64,000 nt of DNA. Source: Synechococcus sp. SP2 MAG (lineage in GTDB: Bacteria > Cyanobacteriota > Cyanobacteriia > PCC-6307 > Cyanobiaceae). Positions within the stretch are counted from its first letter, which is position 1, and each line of letters opens with the position of its first letter. Below are positions 1 through 11,249 of the stretch, piece by piece. Location of the stretch: assembly GCA_030756895.1 (NCBI GenBank), contig JAVBIX010000036.1, positions 3,223 through 67,222 of the forward strand, read 5' to 3'. Under the pieces are notes generated by a model. It worked only from the letters and a program-made list of their open reading frames with translations. It was not told the origin of the DNA and did not search any database. The position numbers and the translations under genes were made by a program.

Positions 1-79
1 ACGAGCGCACTGAGAATCACTGGAGTGATCCAAGTGGTGCTTTTCAGCAAGTAGCCGGAGCAAAAACGCTGAGCCACAG

Positions 80-1624
80 TCACAGTGTTTCTTCGAGTTC
101 CAGTCGTTGCATCACAGGCTGAGGCTGCGGGAGGGGATGGCCTGATTCGAGGCCTCCCCATACCAGTTCTCCGGTCCAGAGCGTCGCATTTGAGGGTTGG
201 TTGAGTTGGCTCAGAATCCGCTCGCTCAAATCAGGAACGAGGGGTTTTAACAGCCATCCCACCAAGCGCGCGCTTTCTAAAACTCCGTATAAGTCCACTG
301 CAACTTCAGCGTCCTGACCACCCTTCTTCATTTTGCTCCAAGGAGCTTGGTCGTTGAGGTATCCGTTCGCTTGAATGGCAAGCTGAAGAATGGCCTCAGC
401 CGCTTTCTGAAAGGCCATGGAGGGCATGGCCTCGCGGACAGAGGTGATGGCTGTTTCGGCTGCTTGGCGTAACGCATGACCATCACTGTCTTCGGAGTCA
501 ACGATGGGTGTGGACTCGTTAAACCATTTACGAGACATCGAAGAGGTTCGGTTGAGTAAATTTCCAATGGTGTTGGCGAGATCATTGTTGACAAGATCAA
601 CAAAACGCTGTTGTTGGAAATCACCATCATCTCCAAATTGAATATCACGTAAGAGATACCAGCGAACGGCATCTGTGCCGCAACGATTCAAGAGCACCTC
701 TGGATCAAGAACATTGCCAATTGATTTGCCCATTTTTTGCCCTTCTCTGGTTAGAAACCCATGCCCGAATACTTTTCTGGGTAGAGGTAAACCCGCTGAC
801 ATCAACATTGCTGGCCAATACACAGCATGGAAGCGGAGGATGTCTTTACCAATCACATGTTGATTTGCAGGCCAGCCAACAGCGTTTAGGCGTTCAAGGT
901 CAATACTCCCCCCGTCATCTAAAAGAGCTGTGAGGTAGCCGAGTAGGGCATCGAACCAAACATAAAAGGTGTGGCCTTGATGCCCTGGTACAGGTAATCC
1001 CCACTCCACATTGACCCTTGAAATGGAAAAGTCGCGCAATCCGCCCGCTACAAAGTTTTGAATCTCTTTGCGCCGACTCGCTGGTGCAATGAAATCAGAT
1101 TGGTTGAGAAGGGCTTCAATTTTCTCCTGGAAGTGCGACAAACAAAAGAACAGGTTCTCCTCATCTCTCCATTCCAATGGTTTCTGGTGGATAGAACACG
1201 TTGGGTTGATCGCTTCGGCAGGATCATCTTTGAACTCCTCGCAGCCAACGCAATACCAACCGGTCTGACGGCCACTGCGGATATCGCCTGCTTCTTCACA
1301 GCGTTGAAAAAACTGTTGGACAAGCGGCAAATGGCGTGGTGACGTGGTGCGGACAAATCGATCGTGGCTGATGTCCCATTCGTTCCAGGCCTTTTCGTAG
1401 CTGGCAGTGACTCGATTGCAGTGATCGATGGGACTGATTCCCTGTGCAGCGGCTGTGCGTTGAATTTTTTGTCCGTGTTCGTCTACACCAGTCACAAACA
1501 CCACTTCATGACCTTCAAGTCTCTGAAACCGAGCCAGTGCATCACAGGCAACGGTGGTGTAAGTGCTTCCTAAATGAGGTTTGTCGTTGACGTAATAAAG
1601 AGGGGTCGTAAGGGTATAAATCAT
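80..1624 (-). CDS. metG: Methionyl-tRNA synthetase
   Basis: MIYTLTTPLYYVNDKPHLGSTYTTVACDALARF N-terminus and GQKMGKSIGN (KMSKS-type) motif; 514 aa. Confidence 0.96.
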   Translation of the reverse strand: MIYTLTTPLYYVNDKPHLGSTYTTVACDALARFQRLEGHEVVFVTGVDEHGQKIQRTAAAQGISPIDHCNRVTASYEKAWNEWDISHDRFVRTTSPRHLPLVQQFFQRCEEAGDIRSGRQTGWYCVGCEEFKDDPAEAINPTCSIHQKPLEWRDEENLFFCLSHFQEKIEALLNQSDFIAPASRRKEIQNFVAGGLRDFSISRVNVEWGLPVPGHQGHTFYVWFDALLGYLTALLDDGGSIDLERLNAVGWPANQHVIGKDILRFHAVYWPAMLMSAGLPLPRKVFGHGFLTREGQKMGKSIGNVLDPEVLLNRCGTDAVRWYLLRDIQFGDDGDFQQQRFVDLVNNDLANTIGNLLNRTSSMSRKWFNESTPIVDSEDSDGHALRQAAETAITSVREAMPSMAFQKAAEAILQLAIQANGYLNDQAPWSKMKKGGQDAEVAVDLYGVLESARLVGWLLKPLVPDLSERILSQLNQPSNATLWTGELVWGGLESGHPLPQPQPVMQRLELEETL

Positions 1625-1660
1625 GGTCGTCTCGGGGTGATCCCCTTCCGGCCTTGGATC

Positions 1661-1804
1661 CTAACGACCTCCCTTCGCTTCGTCATGCCACTTTTCAACC
1701 TTGCGTTCGTGGATGAGGCCAGGTCGACTTGTCTGGCAGCGTTGCATCAGCTGGCTGAGCAGCTCAATGACGTCTGTCCTATCCAAGACTTTGCTTAAGA
1801 CCAT
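1661..1804 (-). CDS. Small hypothetical protein (uncertain)
   Basis: Short ORF MVLSKVLDRTDVIELLSQLMQRCQTSRPGLIHERKVEKWHDEAKGGR with plausible composition; no family recognised. Confidence 0.25.
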   Translation of the reverse strand: MVLSKVLDRTDVIELLSQLMQRCQTSRPGLIHERKVEKWHDEAKGGR

Positions 1805-1978
1805 TGCCGAGATCCGGATCTTGCTGACATCAAACGTCTGTTCGCGTCGGACCCCAATTGAGCGAAGCAATTCCTGAGGTCAGCGTTGGCGGTTGCTTTA
1901 ACTGATGGCCTGGGCCGAAGCGCTTGGCCTCAACAGCGAACTGATCAGCAGCTTGATTCCCTGCTCCATGTGGGGGAC

Positions 1979-2203
1979 TCAACCTTGAAGATCCATGGAT
2001 CCCCTGAAGCAATGGCTTGATGCTGTGGATCCTGGTGAAGAGAGGATTTTTCGTCCTTCATCGTTCACCTGATTCCTTCTCAGTGCCCGTTTGAGCGAGA
2101 CATCATTTTGTTTGGCCGCAAGCTGGTTCATAGTCCACCGATGTGCACAATCAATCCCTTGTACGAGCAGCTTGTAAAGCTGCGCCTTCGTTGCCTTGGC
2201 CAT
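1979..2203 (-). CDS. Small hypothetical protein, possibly a remnant (uncertain)
   Basis: MAKATKAQLYKLLVQGIDCAHRWTMNQLAAKQNDVSLKRALRR...; basic N-terminal half, low-quality C-terminus. Confidence 0.25.
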   Translation of the reverse strand: MAKATKAQLYKLLVQGIDCAHRWTMNQLAAKQNDVSLKRALRRNQVNDEGRKILSSPGSTASSHCFRGSMDLQG

Positions 2204-2253
2204 CTTTCAGTGGATGAACAACTGAGGATCAGCTGTCGCGATACGGCTCAGCT

Positions 2254-4077
2254 ATGACCACGCAAACTTGCCATAGCCCAGTGCTGGTCTGGGGTGGCGG
2301 CACTGGAGGTGTTGCGGCCGCACTCCAGGCTGCTCGGTCCGGTGCTAACACGCTTTTACTGACTCCTGGTCGTTGGCTCGGTGGAATGGTCAGTACGGCA
2401 GGAGTGTGTTGTCCTGACGGCAATGAACTTGCCCCTTGGCAGACCGGCTTGTGGGGTGCCTTCCTCAGGGCTTTGTATCAAACCGAGCCAGATGGCCTCG
2501 ATCAGAACTGGGTGAGTTGCTTTGGTTATCGGCCAACGACAGCTGAGCGAATTCTTCAAAACTGGGTGCAGCTTCTCCCGAATCTTCAGTGGTGGGCAGA
2601 TTGTCAGCTGCTGGATGTGGAACGTTCTCGATCAGCGGTGCAAGCAGTGCTGATCCAACGCGCTGGCGATGTTCATCGCATTAGCTGCGACGTCGTGATC
2701 GATGGCAGTGATCGCGGAGATCTGTTGCCCTTGGCGCATGCACCCTTTCGTTTTGGTTGGGAGGCTCAGGAGTTATGGCAGGAGCCGAGCGCTCCTGGTG
2801 AGCAACGCCTTAAGACAGAAAGCTTTTTTCTTGAGCAGCCAGTGCAGTCCCCCACCTGGGTGGTGATGGGTCAGCTGAAAAGCGATCGACTTTTGGTTGA
2901 TCCGGCTTCAGGCTTGGATCCAGATGGCACACCGTTGTTGCCACATCCCTTTGAACAGGCCTGTGCAGCTTTTGGTTTGGAGCGCACCATCAGCTACGGC
3001 CGCTTGCCTGGGGGATTGGTGATGCTGAATTGGCCTTTGCATGGCAATGACTGGCATCGGGGACTGGAGCGAGCCTTCGTTGCGGATCCCAAGGCCGAGC
3101 AGGAACTGATGACTGAAATGCAAGCTCACAGCATGCATTTTGCGGATGAGCTTCAGCGCTGTAGTGCTGGTTGGTTAACGCGGGGCGAGGCGTTTCCCCA
3201 AGAGGCTGGAAGCCCAGCTCCCTGGTTGGCTGCGATGCCCTATTGGCGTGAGGGGCGGCGGATGATTGGGCTCCAGACGGTGATTGAACAGGATCTTCTG
3301 CCTCAAACGACCGGTCAATCGATCGCTGCGCTTCCCTTGAACGCCACCGGTGCGTTGGAATCGATTGCTGTTGGTAATTACGCCAACGACCATCACTATC
3401 CCGGATCTGATTGGCCGCTTGCCCCCAAAAGCTGTCGCTGGGGGGGGCGTTGGTCAGGGACTCCCTTTTGCATCCCTTATCAAGCGCTTGTGAGTGCTGA
3501 GTTGGATAATTTGCTGACCGCTGATAAGTGTTTCAGCACGAGTCATATGGCCAATGGGGCTACAAGACTGCAACCGCTAATTTTTAATGTGGGTCAGGCA
3601 GCTGGAGCAGCGGCGGCCCTGTCGATTCGGCACCGACGTCGATTAGCAGATCTGCCAGTACGTCTCATTCAAGAGCTCCTAATCGAGGAGCCCACGGCTC
3701 CCTCTGGAATCGTTCCGCTCTGGGACACAGCTTGGCATCATCCCAGTTGGCAAAAGCGACAGCGTGCCTGTCTTGACAACCCTGAGCTACTGGGCGCAGA
3801 TGGTTGTTGGCTCGGTCAAGAAGAGCAGGTTTCGATGGCGCCTCCTCCCCAGCCTCAACAGGCCGTTTGGTCGGGAACACTGGTGCCTGATCACAACGGT
3901 GGATACGAACTCGAACTGGTGAGCGGCCGTCGTTGGCCCTTGATCACCTTGGAGCCCGAGCTCAGCGATTGGCTGGCGAATCAGGAGCGCCCCCAGGCCA
4001 TTGAATTACTTGCAGTCGCTAATGCTTGGGGCCCCTGGTTACGGGGCATCAGCCTGCATGGCTCCAGGGGAATTTAA
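2254..4077 (+). CDS. FAD-dependent oxidoreductase (FAD_oxidored-like)
   Basis: N-terminal dinucleotide-binding VLVWGGGTGGVAAALQAARSGANTLLL; 607 aa. Confidence 0.85.
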   Translation: MTTQTCHSPVLVWGGGTGGVAAALQAARSGANTLLLTPGRWLGGMVSTAGVCCPDGNELAPWQTGLWGAFLRALYQTEPDGLDQNWVSCFGYRPTTAERILQNWVQLLPNLQWWADCQLLDVERSRSAVQAVLIQRAGDVHRISCDVVIDGSDRGDLLPLAHAPFRFGWEAQELWQEPSAPGEQRLKTESFFLEQPVQSPTWVVMGQLKSDRLLVDPASGLDPDGTPLLPHPFEQACAAFGLERTISYGRLPGGLVMLNWPLHGNDWHRGLERAFVADPKAEQELMTEMQAHSMHFADELQRCSAGWLTRGEAFPQEAGSPAPWLAAMPYWREGRRMIGLQTVIEQDLLPQTTGQSIAALPLNATGALESIAVGNYANDHHYPGSDWPLAPKSCRWGGRWSGTPFCIPYQALVSAELDNLLTADKCFSTSHMANGATRLQPLIFNVGQAAGAAAALSIRHRRRLADLPVRLIQELLIEEPTAPSGIVPLWDTAWHHPSWQKRQRACLDNPELLGADGCWLGQEEQVSMAPPPQPQQAVWSGTLVPDHNGGYELELVSGRRWPLITLEPELSDWLANQERPQAIELLAVANAWGPWLRGISLHGSRGI

Positions 4078-6176
4078 TGAGCTGAAGCCACCAGCCTGAG
4101 TTGATCACGCACCGAGTCAACATGCTGCACGTTGATCAACAGGCCCTCGCCTGGTTCTGAATCTCTAGGGCATTCAGCGGCAACGTCCATGGCGAGGTCG
4201 TCAATTCGCACCAGTCCAAGCTGATCCTGAGGCCGCAACCAACGCAAGAACTGAGCAGCCCACTGCTCCTTGCGATGGTGTTCAAACCAAACTTGCTGCC
4301 AGTGTCGTTGATCTTCTCGGGAAATACCAATGCCTTCTCGCACTGCTGCATCAAAGTCACTCAAGAGAGCTTGCAGTGCATCACGGTCGAGCGGAACTTC
4401 GCCACTGTTTTCTTGACTGAGTTGGGCTTGGAATTGCCGCTGAACAACGAGATCGCCATAGCGGCGAATGGGGGATGTGGCTTGGGCATAGGAGGCAAGT
4501 CCCAAGCTGAAGTGTGCGGCAGGTTGGGTTCCCATCAATCCGCGACTAAGACAGCGCTTAATGGCGGCGAATCGTACGGCTCCATCTGGCAGTGCTTCCA
4601 ATTCAGAGCTGGGGGGGAGGTCAGCCGGAAGCTGGCTACGGAACGGCAAAGCCAGGTCATGCACTTCCGCAATTCGGGCCACCACGGCACCCGCCAAAAT
4701 CATCGCTTCAGCCACCATTTGCCTTGACCTACCAGGTTCACTGACCTCCAGAGATGGCTGACCATCTCGACAACGAATCCGGCCTTCTGGAAGGTCCATG
4801 AGAAGGGCCCCATTGCGAACTCGGCAGTCACGCCTTCGGCTGAGAAGCGCATCTAATTCTGCTAAGTCGGTGTCTTCTGGGGGTGCCAATTCGATCAACT
4901 CGTCGGCGTCTTCGTAGCTGAGTCGATAGGTGGGTTGCACCCAGCTGCGTTGGATACCGTGATCTCCGATTTCACCGTCGCTTGTGAGCTCAGCCCAGAT
5001 GCTCCAGGCAGCAGTTCGCATCCGTGCTCGCAAACTGAAAGGCCCCGTCGATAAGCAATCTGGAAACATAGGCAGATTGCCTTTCGCTAAGTAGAGGCTG
5101 CTACCGCGACGTCGGGCTTCGAGGTCGAGGGCTGAGTCTTGATCAATTAATCGCCCAGGGTCAGCGATGTGAATCCAGAGTCTTTGCGTGCCATCCTCGC
5201 GACGTTCCAGCGCGATCCCGTCATCAATATCTCGCGTGTCTTCATCGTCGATCGTGACGCAGCGCTGCTGGCAAAGATCGATGCGCTCGGAGTCACCGGG
5301 GCGTTCGCTCGTGTTGAGCTCCACTAAGCGTTCAGCTTCCTCGAGCAGAGCAGGGCTAAATCCTGATGACCAGGTTGTGCCGGCCATCGATGCCAGTTGA
5401 TGCGGGTCCCAAAGGCCGAGATCCACCAAAAGAAGGCGAAGGTCTGCCCGGTCTTGATCAAGACGTAGACCCACCAGGCTTTGCTGAACCACCCGGTCAA
5501 GTTGTGCGAATTCGAGGGACCCTGAAACCACTTCCTTGAGCTGTTCGAGTCTGTCGCCAAGAGCTGGGGGAAGGCTTTGCAGATCAAGCTGTTGTCGGGC
5601 GCTCAGCAGTTTTTTCCACCTCTGTTCTATTTGCTGTTCAAGAGCTTTGAGCCGCTGTTGTCGGCGTAGCGGTTTGAGTTCGGCTGCCGAACGAGCTTTG
5701 ATTTGATCCTGCTTGTAACGGAACCAAAGTTGGGGGCCCATCAAGGCCAACCAACACAGAGCTAATTGGCTTGGATTGGTACCTCCACAGACGAGATCAC
5801 TAAAAAAGTCAATCTCAATGGTCTCATCTGATTCCAGAAGCAAGAGCCATGCCGCGCCCCAACTGCGACGATCGAGACAAGAAAGATGGAGTTGCTCGGC
5901 TTTGAGATGCCATGGAGAAGCCCCCAGCCCATCGGGAAGCTCAGCTCCAGATGGCAGGGGGCAAATGAGATCCAATTGCCGCTGGGGTAATACAACGGAT
6001 TTGCGATCAAATCCAAGCTTCAAGCGCGCTTTGCTGCCTTGAAGAGATTCGACGACAGCGAGTTGGTTCCCCTTCGACTCTTGGACGCCGACAAGATCTC
6101 CTGGTTGGAGAGAGGACGAAGCCAGTGGATCAGCCTTCTGGGTTAACGAAGGGAAGCAACGCCACAATGCGTGCAC
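4074..6176 (-). CDS. RNB-domain exoribonuclease (RNase II/R family)
   Basis: RNB catalytic motif [16 protein letters not shown]...[11 protein letters not shown] and [16 protein letters not shown]. Confidence 0.93.
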   Translation of the reverse strand: MHALWRCFPSLTQKADPLASSSLQPGDLVGVQESKGNQLAVVESLQGSKARLKLGFDRKSVVLPQRQLDLICPLPSGAELPDGLGASPWHLKAEQLHLSCLDRRSWGAAWLLLLESDETIEIDFFSDLVCGGTNPSQLALCWLALMGPQLWFRYKQDQIKARSAAELKPLRRQQRLKALEQQIEQRWKKLLSARQQLDLQSLPPALGDRLEQLKEVVSGSLEFAQLDRVVQQSLVGLRLDQDRADLRLLLVDLGLWDPHQLASMAGTTWSSGFSPALLEEAERLVELNTSERPGDSERIDLCQQRCVTIDDEDTRDIDDGIALERREDGTQRLWIHIADPGRLIDQDSALDLEARRRGSSLYLAKGNLPMFPDCLSTGPFSLRARMRTAAWSIWAELTSDGEIGDHGIQRSWVQPTYRLSYEDADELIELAPPEDTDLAELDALLSRRRDCRVRNGALLMDLPEGRIRCRDGQPSLEVSEPGRSRQMVAEAMILAGAVVARIAEVHDLALPFRSQLPADLPPSSELEALPDGAVRFAAIKRCLSRGLMGTQPAAHFSLGLASYAQATSPIRRYGDLVVQRQFQAQLSQENSGEVPLDRDALQALLSDFDAAVREGIGISREDQRHWQQVWFEHHRKEQWAAQFLRWLRPQDQLGLVRIDDLAMDVAAECPRDSEPGEGLLINVQHVDSVRDQLRLVASAH

Positions 6177-6351
6177 GCTTTACAGCATTGGTCAGATCGC
6201 GCTGCTGCCTGGCAGTCAGCCCGGTTAAGCGACGAGGAAGAATCTTTCCTCGTTCGGTAATGAATTTCTTAAGTAGATCCACATCTTTGTAGTCAATGGG
6301 ATCTCCAGGTTTGATCGGAGAAAGACGCTTCTTAAAAAAGGAACTAGACAT
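6130..6351 (-). CDS. rpsR: 30S ribosomal protein S18
   Basis: [69 protein letters not shown]. Confidence 0.97.
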   Translation of the reverse strand: MSSSFFKKRLSPIKPGDPIDYKDVDLLKKFITERGKILPRRLTGLTARQQRDLTNAVKRARIVALLPFVNPEG

Positions 6352-6389
6352 AACTCAGGAAAGCTGTTGAACGATGGACACCTGCAAAA

Positions 6390-6590
6390 TCACTTGATTT
6401 CCTTGTGGAGAGTCATTTTGTTGAGCTGGGGACAGAATTTCATGATCTCCAGCCGCTCAGTGGTGTTCCGTCGGTTCTTCTCCGTCGTGTATCTCGACAC
6501 GCCGGGAGAACGCTTTTCGGAGGCGGAGGCGGACCGGCATTCAGTGCACTCGAGAGTGATCACGATCCGGACGCCCTTGTTTTTAGCCAT
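6390..6590 (-). CDS. rpmG: 50S ribosomal protein L33
   Basis: [66 protein letters not shown]; start set at the internal Met of the listed ORF. Confidence 0.96.
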   Translation of the reverse strand: MAKNKGVRIVITLECTECRSASASEKRSPGVSRYTTEKNRRNTTERLEIMKFCPQLNKMTLHKEIK

Positions 6591-6717
6591 AAAGGACGTT
6601 GCGCCGCAAAAGCGATGCGTAGTAACAAACAACGACTTTACATCTTCAGCTGACACCACAACAGTTTTGAAGATTGCTCGGAGCTTCGTAGGATCAATAT
6701 CCGATTGAATCGTTGAC

Positions 6718-9168
6718 GTGCGGGTCTCCCTTTCCTGGTTGCAGGATCTCGTCCAGGTAAATGAAGCCGCTGATCAACTCGGCGAACGCCTATCCATGGC
6801 TGGATTTGAGGTGGAGGAGATCGATGATTTAAGTCGATTGGCCCAAGGCGTTGTGGTGGGCCATGTTCTGGAGCGCGACAAACATCCCAATGCCGACAAG
6901 CTCAGTGTCTGTGTTGTGGATATTGGGGCGGAGGAGACGGTTCAGATTGTTTGTGGTGCCAGCAATGTGCGGGCAGGCATTCATGTTCCAGTGGCCACCA
7001 TTGGTGCTGTTCTTCCTGCGGTCAATCTCACGATTAAGGCTGGTGAGCTGCGTGGAGTGGCGAGTCAGGGAATGATTTGTTCGCTCGCCGAGCTCGGACA
7101 ACCCACCGACGTTGACGGCATTGCTGTCTTGGACGATTTACTTGAAAGCCCTCCGGCACCTGGTACGTCAGTGGCGTCTTGCCTTGGTTTAGATGACACT
7201 GTTTTGGAATTGGCGATCACCGCGAATCGGCCAGATGGTCTGTCGATGACAGGAATTGCAAGGGAAGTGGCGGCACTGACAGGTGCCGCTCTGCAGTTGC
7301 CTAAGCCATTGGCTCCACAGTCGTCAGCTGACTTGAACCCCTCAGCTGAACATGCTGCCGCCATGAAGGAGGGGGGTGTGTATGCCTTGACAGAAGTGAG
7401 TGGTCTTGATGGCGGGAAAAATGCTCCTGCCTGGCTCCAGCAGAGACTTCTCCGGGCCGGTGTGAAACCTGTTAATGCGATTGTTGACATCACCAATTTG
7501 GTGATGTTGGAACAAGGTCAACCTCTCCATGCCTTTGACCTTGATGCCTTGGAACGGCTGTGTGGCAGCGATCTAAAACCCTCTGATTTTGGACTCAGGC
7601 AGGGACGGGGGAAGGAACCCTTTACGGGATTAGATGGCCGCACCATCGAGGTTGATGAACGCGTTCAGTTGGTCACCTGTCGTGATCGACCGGTCGCAAT
7701 TGCGGGAGTGATCGGTAGTGCTGAGAGCGGAGTGACGGCCACAACAACCAAAATCTGGCTGGAATCAGCTCTCTTCACTCCCGCCTCGATTCGCAGCAGC
7801 AGTCGTGCAACAGGACTGCGCACGGATGCCAGTTCTCGTTATGAGAAGGGTTTACCGCGTCAGATCACCTTGCCTGCAGCGGGTCGTGCGCTCGAACTGA
7901 TGGCACAACTGCTTGGAGGTGTGGCAGGCCGAAGTTGGCAGTGCTGTGCCGAGGAAGGCCCGGAACCCGTCGTGACTCTGCGCCGTCATGCTCTTCATCA
8001 ACTTCTTGGTCCTTTGGCTTCTGAAGGACAAGAAGGATCCGATGTGAGTGATCAGCAGGTTGAGGAGTGTCTTTCCGCACTCGGCTGCCAACTCAACGCC
8101 TCCGATGACGGCTGGATGGTGGTGGTGCCCCCCTCCCGTCGGATGGATCTTCTTCGGGAAGTAGATCTGATCGAGGAGGTGGCGCGTCTTGTGGGATTTG
8201 ACTGTTTTGGTGCTCATTTGCCGGACCCCCTGGCTCCTGGTGGTCTCACGGATATGCAGCAGGCGGAGCGTCGGTTGCGCCGTCGCCTTTGCAGTGCGGG
8301 CCTCCAAGAGATCACCTGCTTATCCCTCACTGGCGCCGATGCGGATGATCCCAATCGCATTCCAATTAGCAACCCACTCCTGGCGGAGACCAGCCATCTC
8401 AGAACGACGCTCTGGCAGGAGCATCTTCAGGTCTGCCAACGCAACCTGCAGGCCTCTCAGCCCGGTTGTTGGCTGTTTGAAATTGGCAACGTTTTTCATC
8501 CACAGGACCGAGAGATTGTGCAATCAGCCCGTCTTGGCGGGGTGATTTGCGGAGAACGGCGTGTGTCTCGCTGGGCCACCAGCGGCAAGGCATTCGTGCC
8601 TGATTACTTCATGGCTCGTGGAGCACTCGCCACTGTCTTGAATTCCTTGGGCCTTGAAACCCAAGACCGGCCATTAGCTGACGATCCGCGTCTTCATCCC
8701 GGACGTGCAGCAGCAGTGGTTGTGGAAGGCCGAACCCTTGGTTGCTTTGGTCAGCTCCATCCCATGTTGTGTGCTCAGTACGAGCTTCCCGACGCCACCT
8801 ACCTGTTTGATCTTGATCTTCAGCGGCTGCTGGAAGCGGTGACGCGTCGCAATCGCTGGGTGCCTTCCTTCAAATCGTTCTCAACACTTCCAGCGATGGA
8901 GAGGGATCTTGCGATGCTTGTGCCGAAGACATTGCCCGCTGCCGACTTGATGCAGGCCATTCGTAAAGCTGGCAAGCCACTTCTAGAAAGTGTTGAGTTG
9001 ATCGATCGATTTGAAGGAGGTCAACTTCTTGATGATCAATGCAGCCAGGCCTTCCGACTTCGCTATCGCGGCAAAGACAGCACGCTTACAGATGAGCAAC
9101 TTCAGCCAGTGCAAGAGAAGGTTCGACAGGCTTTGGTTCAACAATTCAAGGTTGAACTTCGCAGTTGA
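6718..9168 (+). CDS. pheT: Phenylalanyl-tRNA synthetase beta subunit (GTG start)
   Basis: [36 protein letters not shown]3/B4 and B5 regions, ferredoxin-like C-terminal domain. Confidence 0.97.
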   Translation: MRVSLSWLQDLVQVNEAADQLGERLSMAGFEVEEIDDLSRLAQGVVVGHVLERDKHPNADKLSVCVVDIGAEETVQIVCGASNVRAGIHVPVATIGAVLPAVNLTIKAGELRGVASQGMICSLAELGQPTDVDGIAVLDDLLESPPAPGTSVASCLGLDDTVLELAITANRPDGLSMTGIAREVAALTGAALQLPKPLAPQSSADLNPSAEHAAAMKEGGVYALTEVSGLDGGKNAPAWLQQRLLRAGVKPVNAIVDITNLVMLEQGQPLHAFDLDALERLCGSDLKPSDFGLRQGRGKEPFTGLDGRTIEVDERVQLVTCRDRPVAIAGVIGSAESGVTATTTKIWLESALFTPASIRSSSRATGLRTDASSRYEKGLPRQITLPAAGRALELMAQLLGGVAGRSWQCCAEEGPEPVVTLRRHALHQLLGPLASEGQEGSDVSDQQVEECLSALGCQLNASDDGWMVVVPPSRRMDLLREVDLIEEVARLVGFDCFGAHLPDPLAPGGLTDMQQAERRLRRRLCSAGLQEITCLSLTGADADDPNRIPISNPLLAETSHLRTTLWQEHLQVCQRNLQASQPGCWLFEIGNVFHPQDREIVQSARLGGVICGERRVSRWATSGKAFVPDYFMARGALATVLNSLGLETQDRPLADDPRLHPGRAAAVVVEGRTLGCFGQLHPMLCAQYELPDATYLFDLDLQRLLEAVTRRNRWVPSFKSFSTLPAMERDLAMLVPKTLPAADLMQAIRKAGKPLLESVELIDRFEGGQLLDDQCSQAFRLRYRGKDSTLTDEQLQPVQEKVRQALVQQFKVELRS

Positions 9169-10540
9169 TTCGCTTCATGAGGACCAGGCATTCCAGATGG
9201 GTTGTTTGCGGAAAAAAGTCCACCGGTTGAATGCGATCTATGGCGTAGGGACCACCCTCTGAGACCAGTCTCTTGAGGTCCCTCGCCAAGGTTGCTGAGT
9301 CACAACTCAAGTAGGCCAAGCTCTTGGGCGGACAATTCAAAATGGCATCAAGTACATCTGGGGCCAATCCTTTTCGCGGTGGGTCCACCACAAGAGCATC
9401 GTGACTCGGAAGGTAATCACTCAGTAGCAAGGCCACATCACCAGCTTCAAAGCTGGCATCAGTGATTCCATTTAAGGCCGCGTTTTGTCGTGCCTGTTGA
9501 ACAGAGGCGGGATTGATCTCAAGACCAACCACGCCTATGCCTGCTGCAGCGATCGGCAAGCTGATGGTTCCGATGCCGCAATAGGCATCGATTAAGCGTT
9601 TGCAGTTCCCACGCTTTAGAAGCCAATCCCGCAAAACAATCACGATTTGTTCAGCACGCTCAGTGTTGATTTGGAAAAAGGTTGTGGTGCCAAGCAGGAG
9701 TTGAAGATCGCAGAAGCGTTCGCTGATGCCATCTCGACCAGCGAGGGTGTGGGTGATCGCACCGAGGACGGTATTGCTCCGGCGCGGTTGCAGGTTCAAG
9801 GTCACACCGGTGACGGCAGGCCACCGTTTCATCCACTCCACTGCCAGCTCTTTCACACCATTGAGCTCGCTGGTTGCACTGACCAATGTGATCAGCAGTT
9901 CCCCGGTTCGTATACCCACGCGCAAACCAAGATGGCGAAGACCCAGTTCGCCATTCAGGTCAGCATCAGCCGGCCACCCGCTGGCTTCTAGGTCTTGTTT
10001 AAGGGGTTTGATCAGGGCATCGATGCGTGGGTCTAAGACGGGACAACGATTGAGGTTCACGATGCGATGGCTGCCGCGTCGGTAGTACCCCAAACGCAGC
10101 TGATCTTCTTTTCGAAGCAGGGGAATCAGGGCTCGATTGCGGTAGCCCAAGTGTTCAAGATCGTGATTGATCGGGGCAGGCGACTGGATGTCGATCCCAC
10201 CGATTCGTTTCAGGGTCTGTTCAAGACGAGTGCGCTTCCATTCCGACTGAACGCTTTCCTCGAGGTGTTGCAGAGAACAACCTCCACAGTCTTTGGCAAG
10301 GATGCACGGAGGTTTCCTCGCGCCTGGAGCGGTAACGACGGTTTTGAGATGGCGCGCAAACCATTGCGACTTTTTGCGTTGCAGCAATTGCACCTGGGCC
10401 TCTTCACCTGGAAGCAACTGGGGAACAATCACCACCCAGCCTTGCCAGCGAGCGACTCCGAGGCCCTGGTGGTTGAGATCGGTCCCCAGAACGGTGATGA
10501 TTTGACCAGCTACTGGTGGGTCGCTCAAGGACTGGGCCAT
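9146..10540 (-). CDS. rlmD: 23S rRNA (uracil-5-)-methyltransferase, RumA/RlmD family
   Basis: N-terminal TRAM-like region, Cys cluster C-x5-CGGC, IDAYCGIGTISLPIA and VVDPPRKGLAPDVLDAI. Confidence 0.88.
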   Translation of the reverse strand: MAQSLSDPPVAGQIITVLGTDLNHQGLGVARWQGWVVIVPQLLPGEEAQVQLLQRKKSQWFARHLKTVVTAPGARKPPCILAKDCGGCSLQHLEESVQSEWKRTRLEQTLKRIGGIDIQSPAPINHDLEHLGYRNRALIPLLRKEDQLRLGYYRRGSHRIVNLNRCPVLDPRIDALIKPLKQDLEASGWPADADLNGELGLRHLGLRVGIRTGELLITLVSATSELNGVKELAVEWMKRWPAVTGVTLNLQPRRSNTVLGAITHTLAGRDGISERFCDLQLLLGTTTFFQINTERAEQIVIVLRDWLLKRGNCKRLIDAYCGIGTISLPIAAAGIGVVGLEINPASVQQARQNAALNGITDASFEAGDVALLLSDYLPSHDALVVDPPRKGLAPDVLDAILNCPPKSLAYLSCDSATLARDLKRLVSEGGPYAIDRIQPVDFFPQTTHLECLVLMKRINCEVQP

Positions 10541-10620
10541 TGCAAAGGCGTAACACCAATCGCTGCAACTGCATGCGAAGCGATCGATAGCTCTAGACTC
10601 ATTCAAGCTTGCCAGCTGAC

Positions 10621-11115
10621 ATGAGCGTTGTTCGGGATCTGATTCTCAAAGCAGATGACGATCTGCGTTACCCCAGCAGCGGTGAACTGCGATCAATGGT
10701 TGATTTTCTCAGCCAGGGTTCGATTCGTTTATCTGTTGTTCGAAGTCTCACAGAGAACGAGAAGAAAATCGTCGATGAATCAGCTAAACAGCTGTTTTCA
10801 CGCAAACCCGAATACGTAGCTCCTGGAGGCAACGCTTTTGGTCAGAAGCAACGCGCCCAGTGCTTGCGTGACTACAGCTGGTATTTGCGCCTTGTGACCT
10901 ATGGAGTTCTTGCCGGAAGTACTGAGCTCATCCAACAGATAGGTCTTGTGGGCGCCCGTGAGATGTACAACAGTCTTGGGGTCCCGATGCCTGGAATGGT
11001 TGAAGCCATGCGCTGCATGAGAGAGGCCTCCCTGACACTGCTTTCTGAAGACCAACAAGCTCTTGCAGCCCCCTATTTCGACTACCTCATTCAAGGAATG
11101 CAGACCTCGACATAA
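10621..11115 (+). CDS. apcD: Allophycocyanin B alpha subunit
   Basis: MSVVRDLILKADDDLRYPSSGELRSM..., CLRDYSWYLRLVTYGVLAGS chromophore site, APYFDYLIQ C-terminus. Confidence 0.94.
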   Translation: MSVVRDLILKADDDLRYPSSGELRSMVDFLSQGSIRLSVVRSLTENEKKIVDESAKQLFSRKPEYVAPGGNAFGQKQRAQCLRDYSWYLRLVTYGVLAGSTELIQQIGLVGAREMYNSLGVPMPGMVEAMRCMREASLTLLSEDQQALAAPYFDYLIQGMQTST

Positions 11116-11136
11116 ACGGCTTTTTTTATTCCATAG

Positions 11137-11160
11137 CCGCCTGAAAGGGCGGTTTTTTTA
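11137..11160 (+). terminator. Rho-independent terminator downstream of apcD
   Basis: ccgcc-tgaaa-gggcgg hairpin followed by ttttttt. Confidence 0.85.
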
Positions 11161-11190
11161 TGCCAACGCCATCAAGACGTAGTTGCATAA

Positions 11191-11204
11191 GTCTCACTTG
11201 AGAC
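11191..11204. repeat. Perfect inverted repeat GTCTCA-ct-TGAGAC
   Basis: Read directly from the sequence; 6-bp arms, 2-bp spacer. Confidence 0.9.
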
Positions 11205-11224
11205 AAATTATGGGTCTCGCTATT

Positions 11225-11249
11225 CATCTCACCTGCGACTTGTGAGATG
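11225..11249. repeat. Perfect inverted repeat CATCTCAC-n9-GTGAGATG
   Basis: Read directly from the sequence; 8-bp arms, 9-bp spacer. Confidence 0.9.

Noticed and set aside
4275-4727. 150-aa plus-strand ORF
   Set aside because: Antisense shadow of the RNB exoribonuclease; no recognisable domain.
7065-8307. Long antisense ORFs 7065-7496 and 7852-8307 (minus)
   Set aside because: They lie entirely opposite pheT, whose reading is unambiguous; shadow ORFs.
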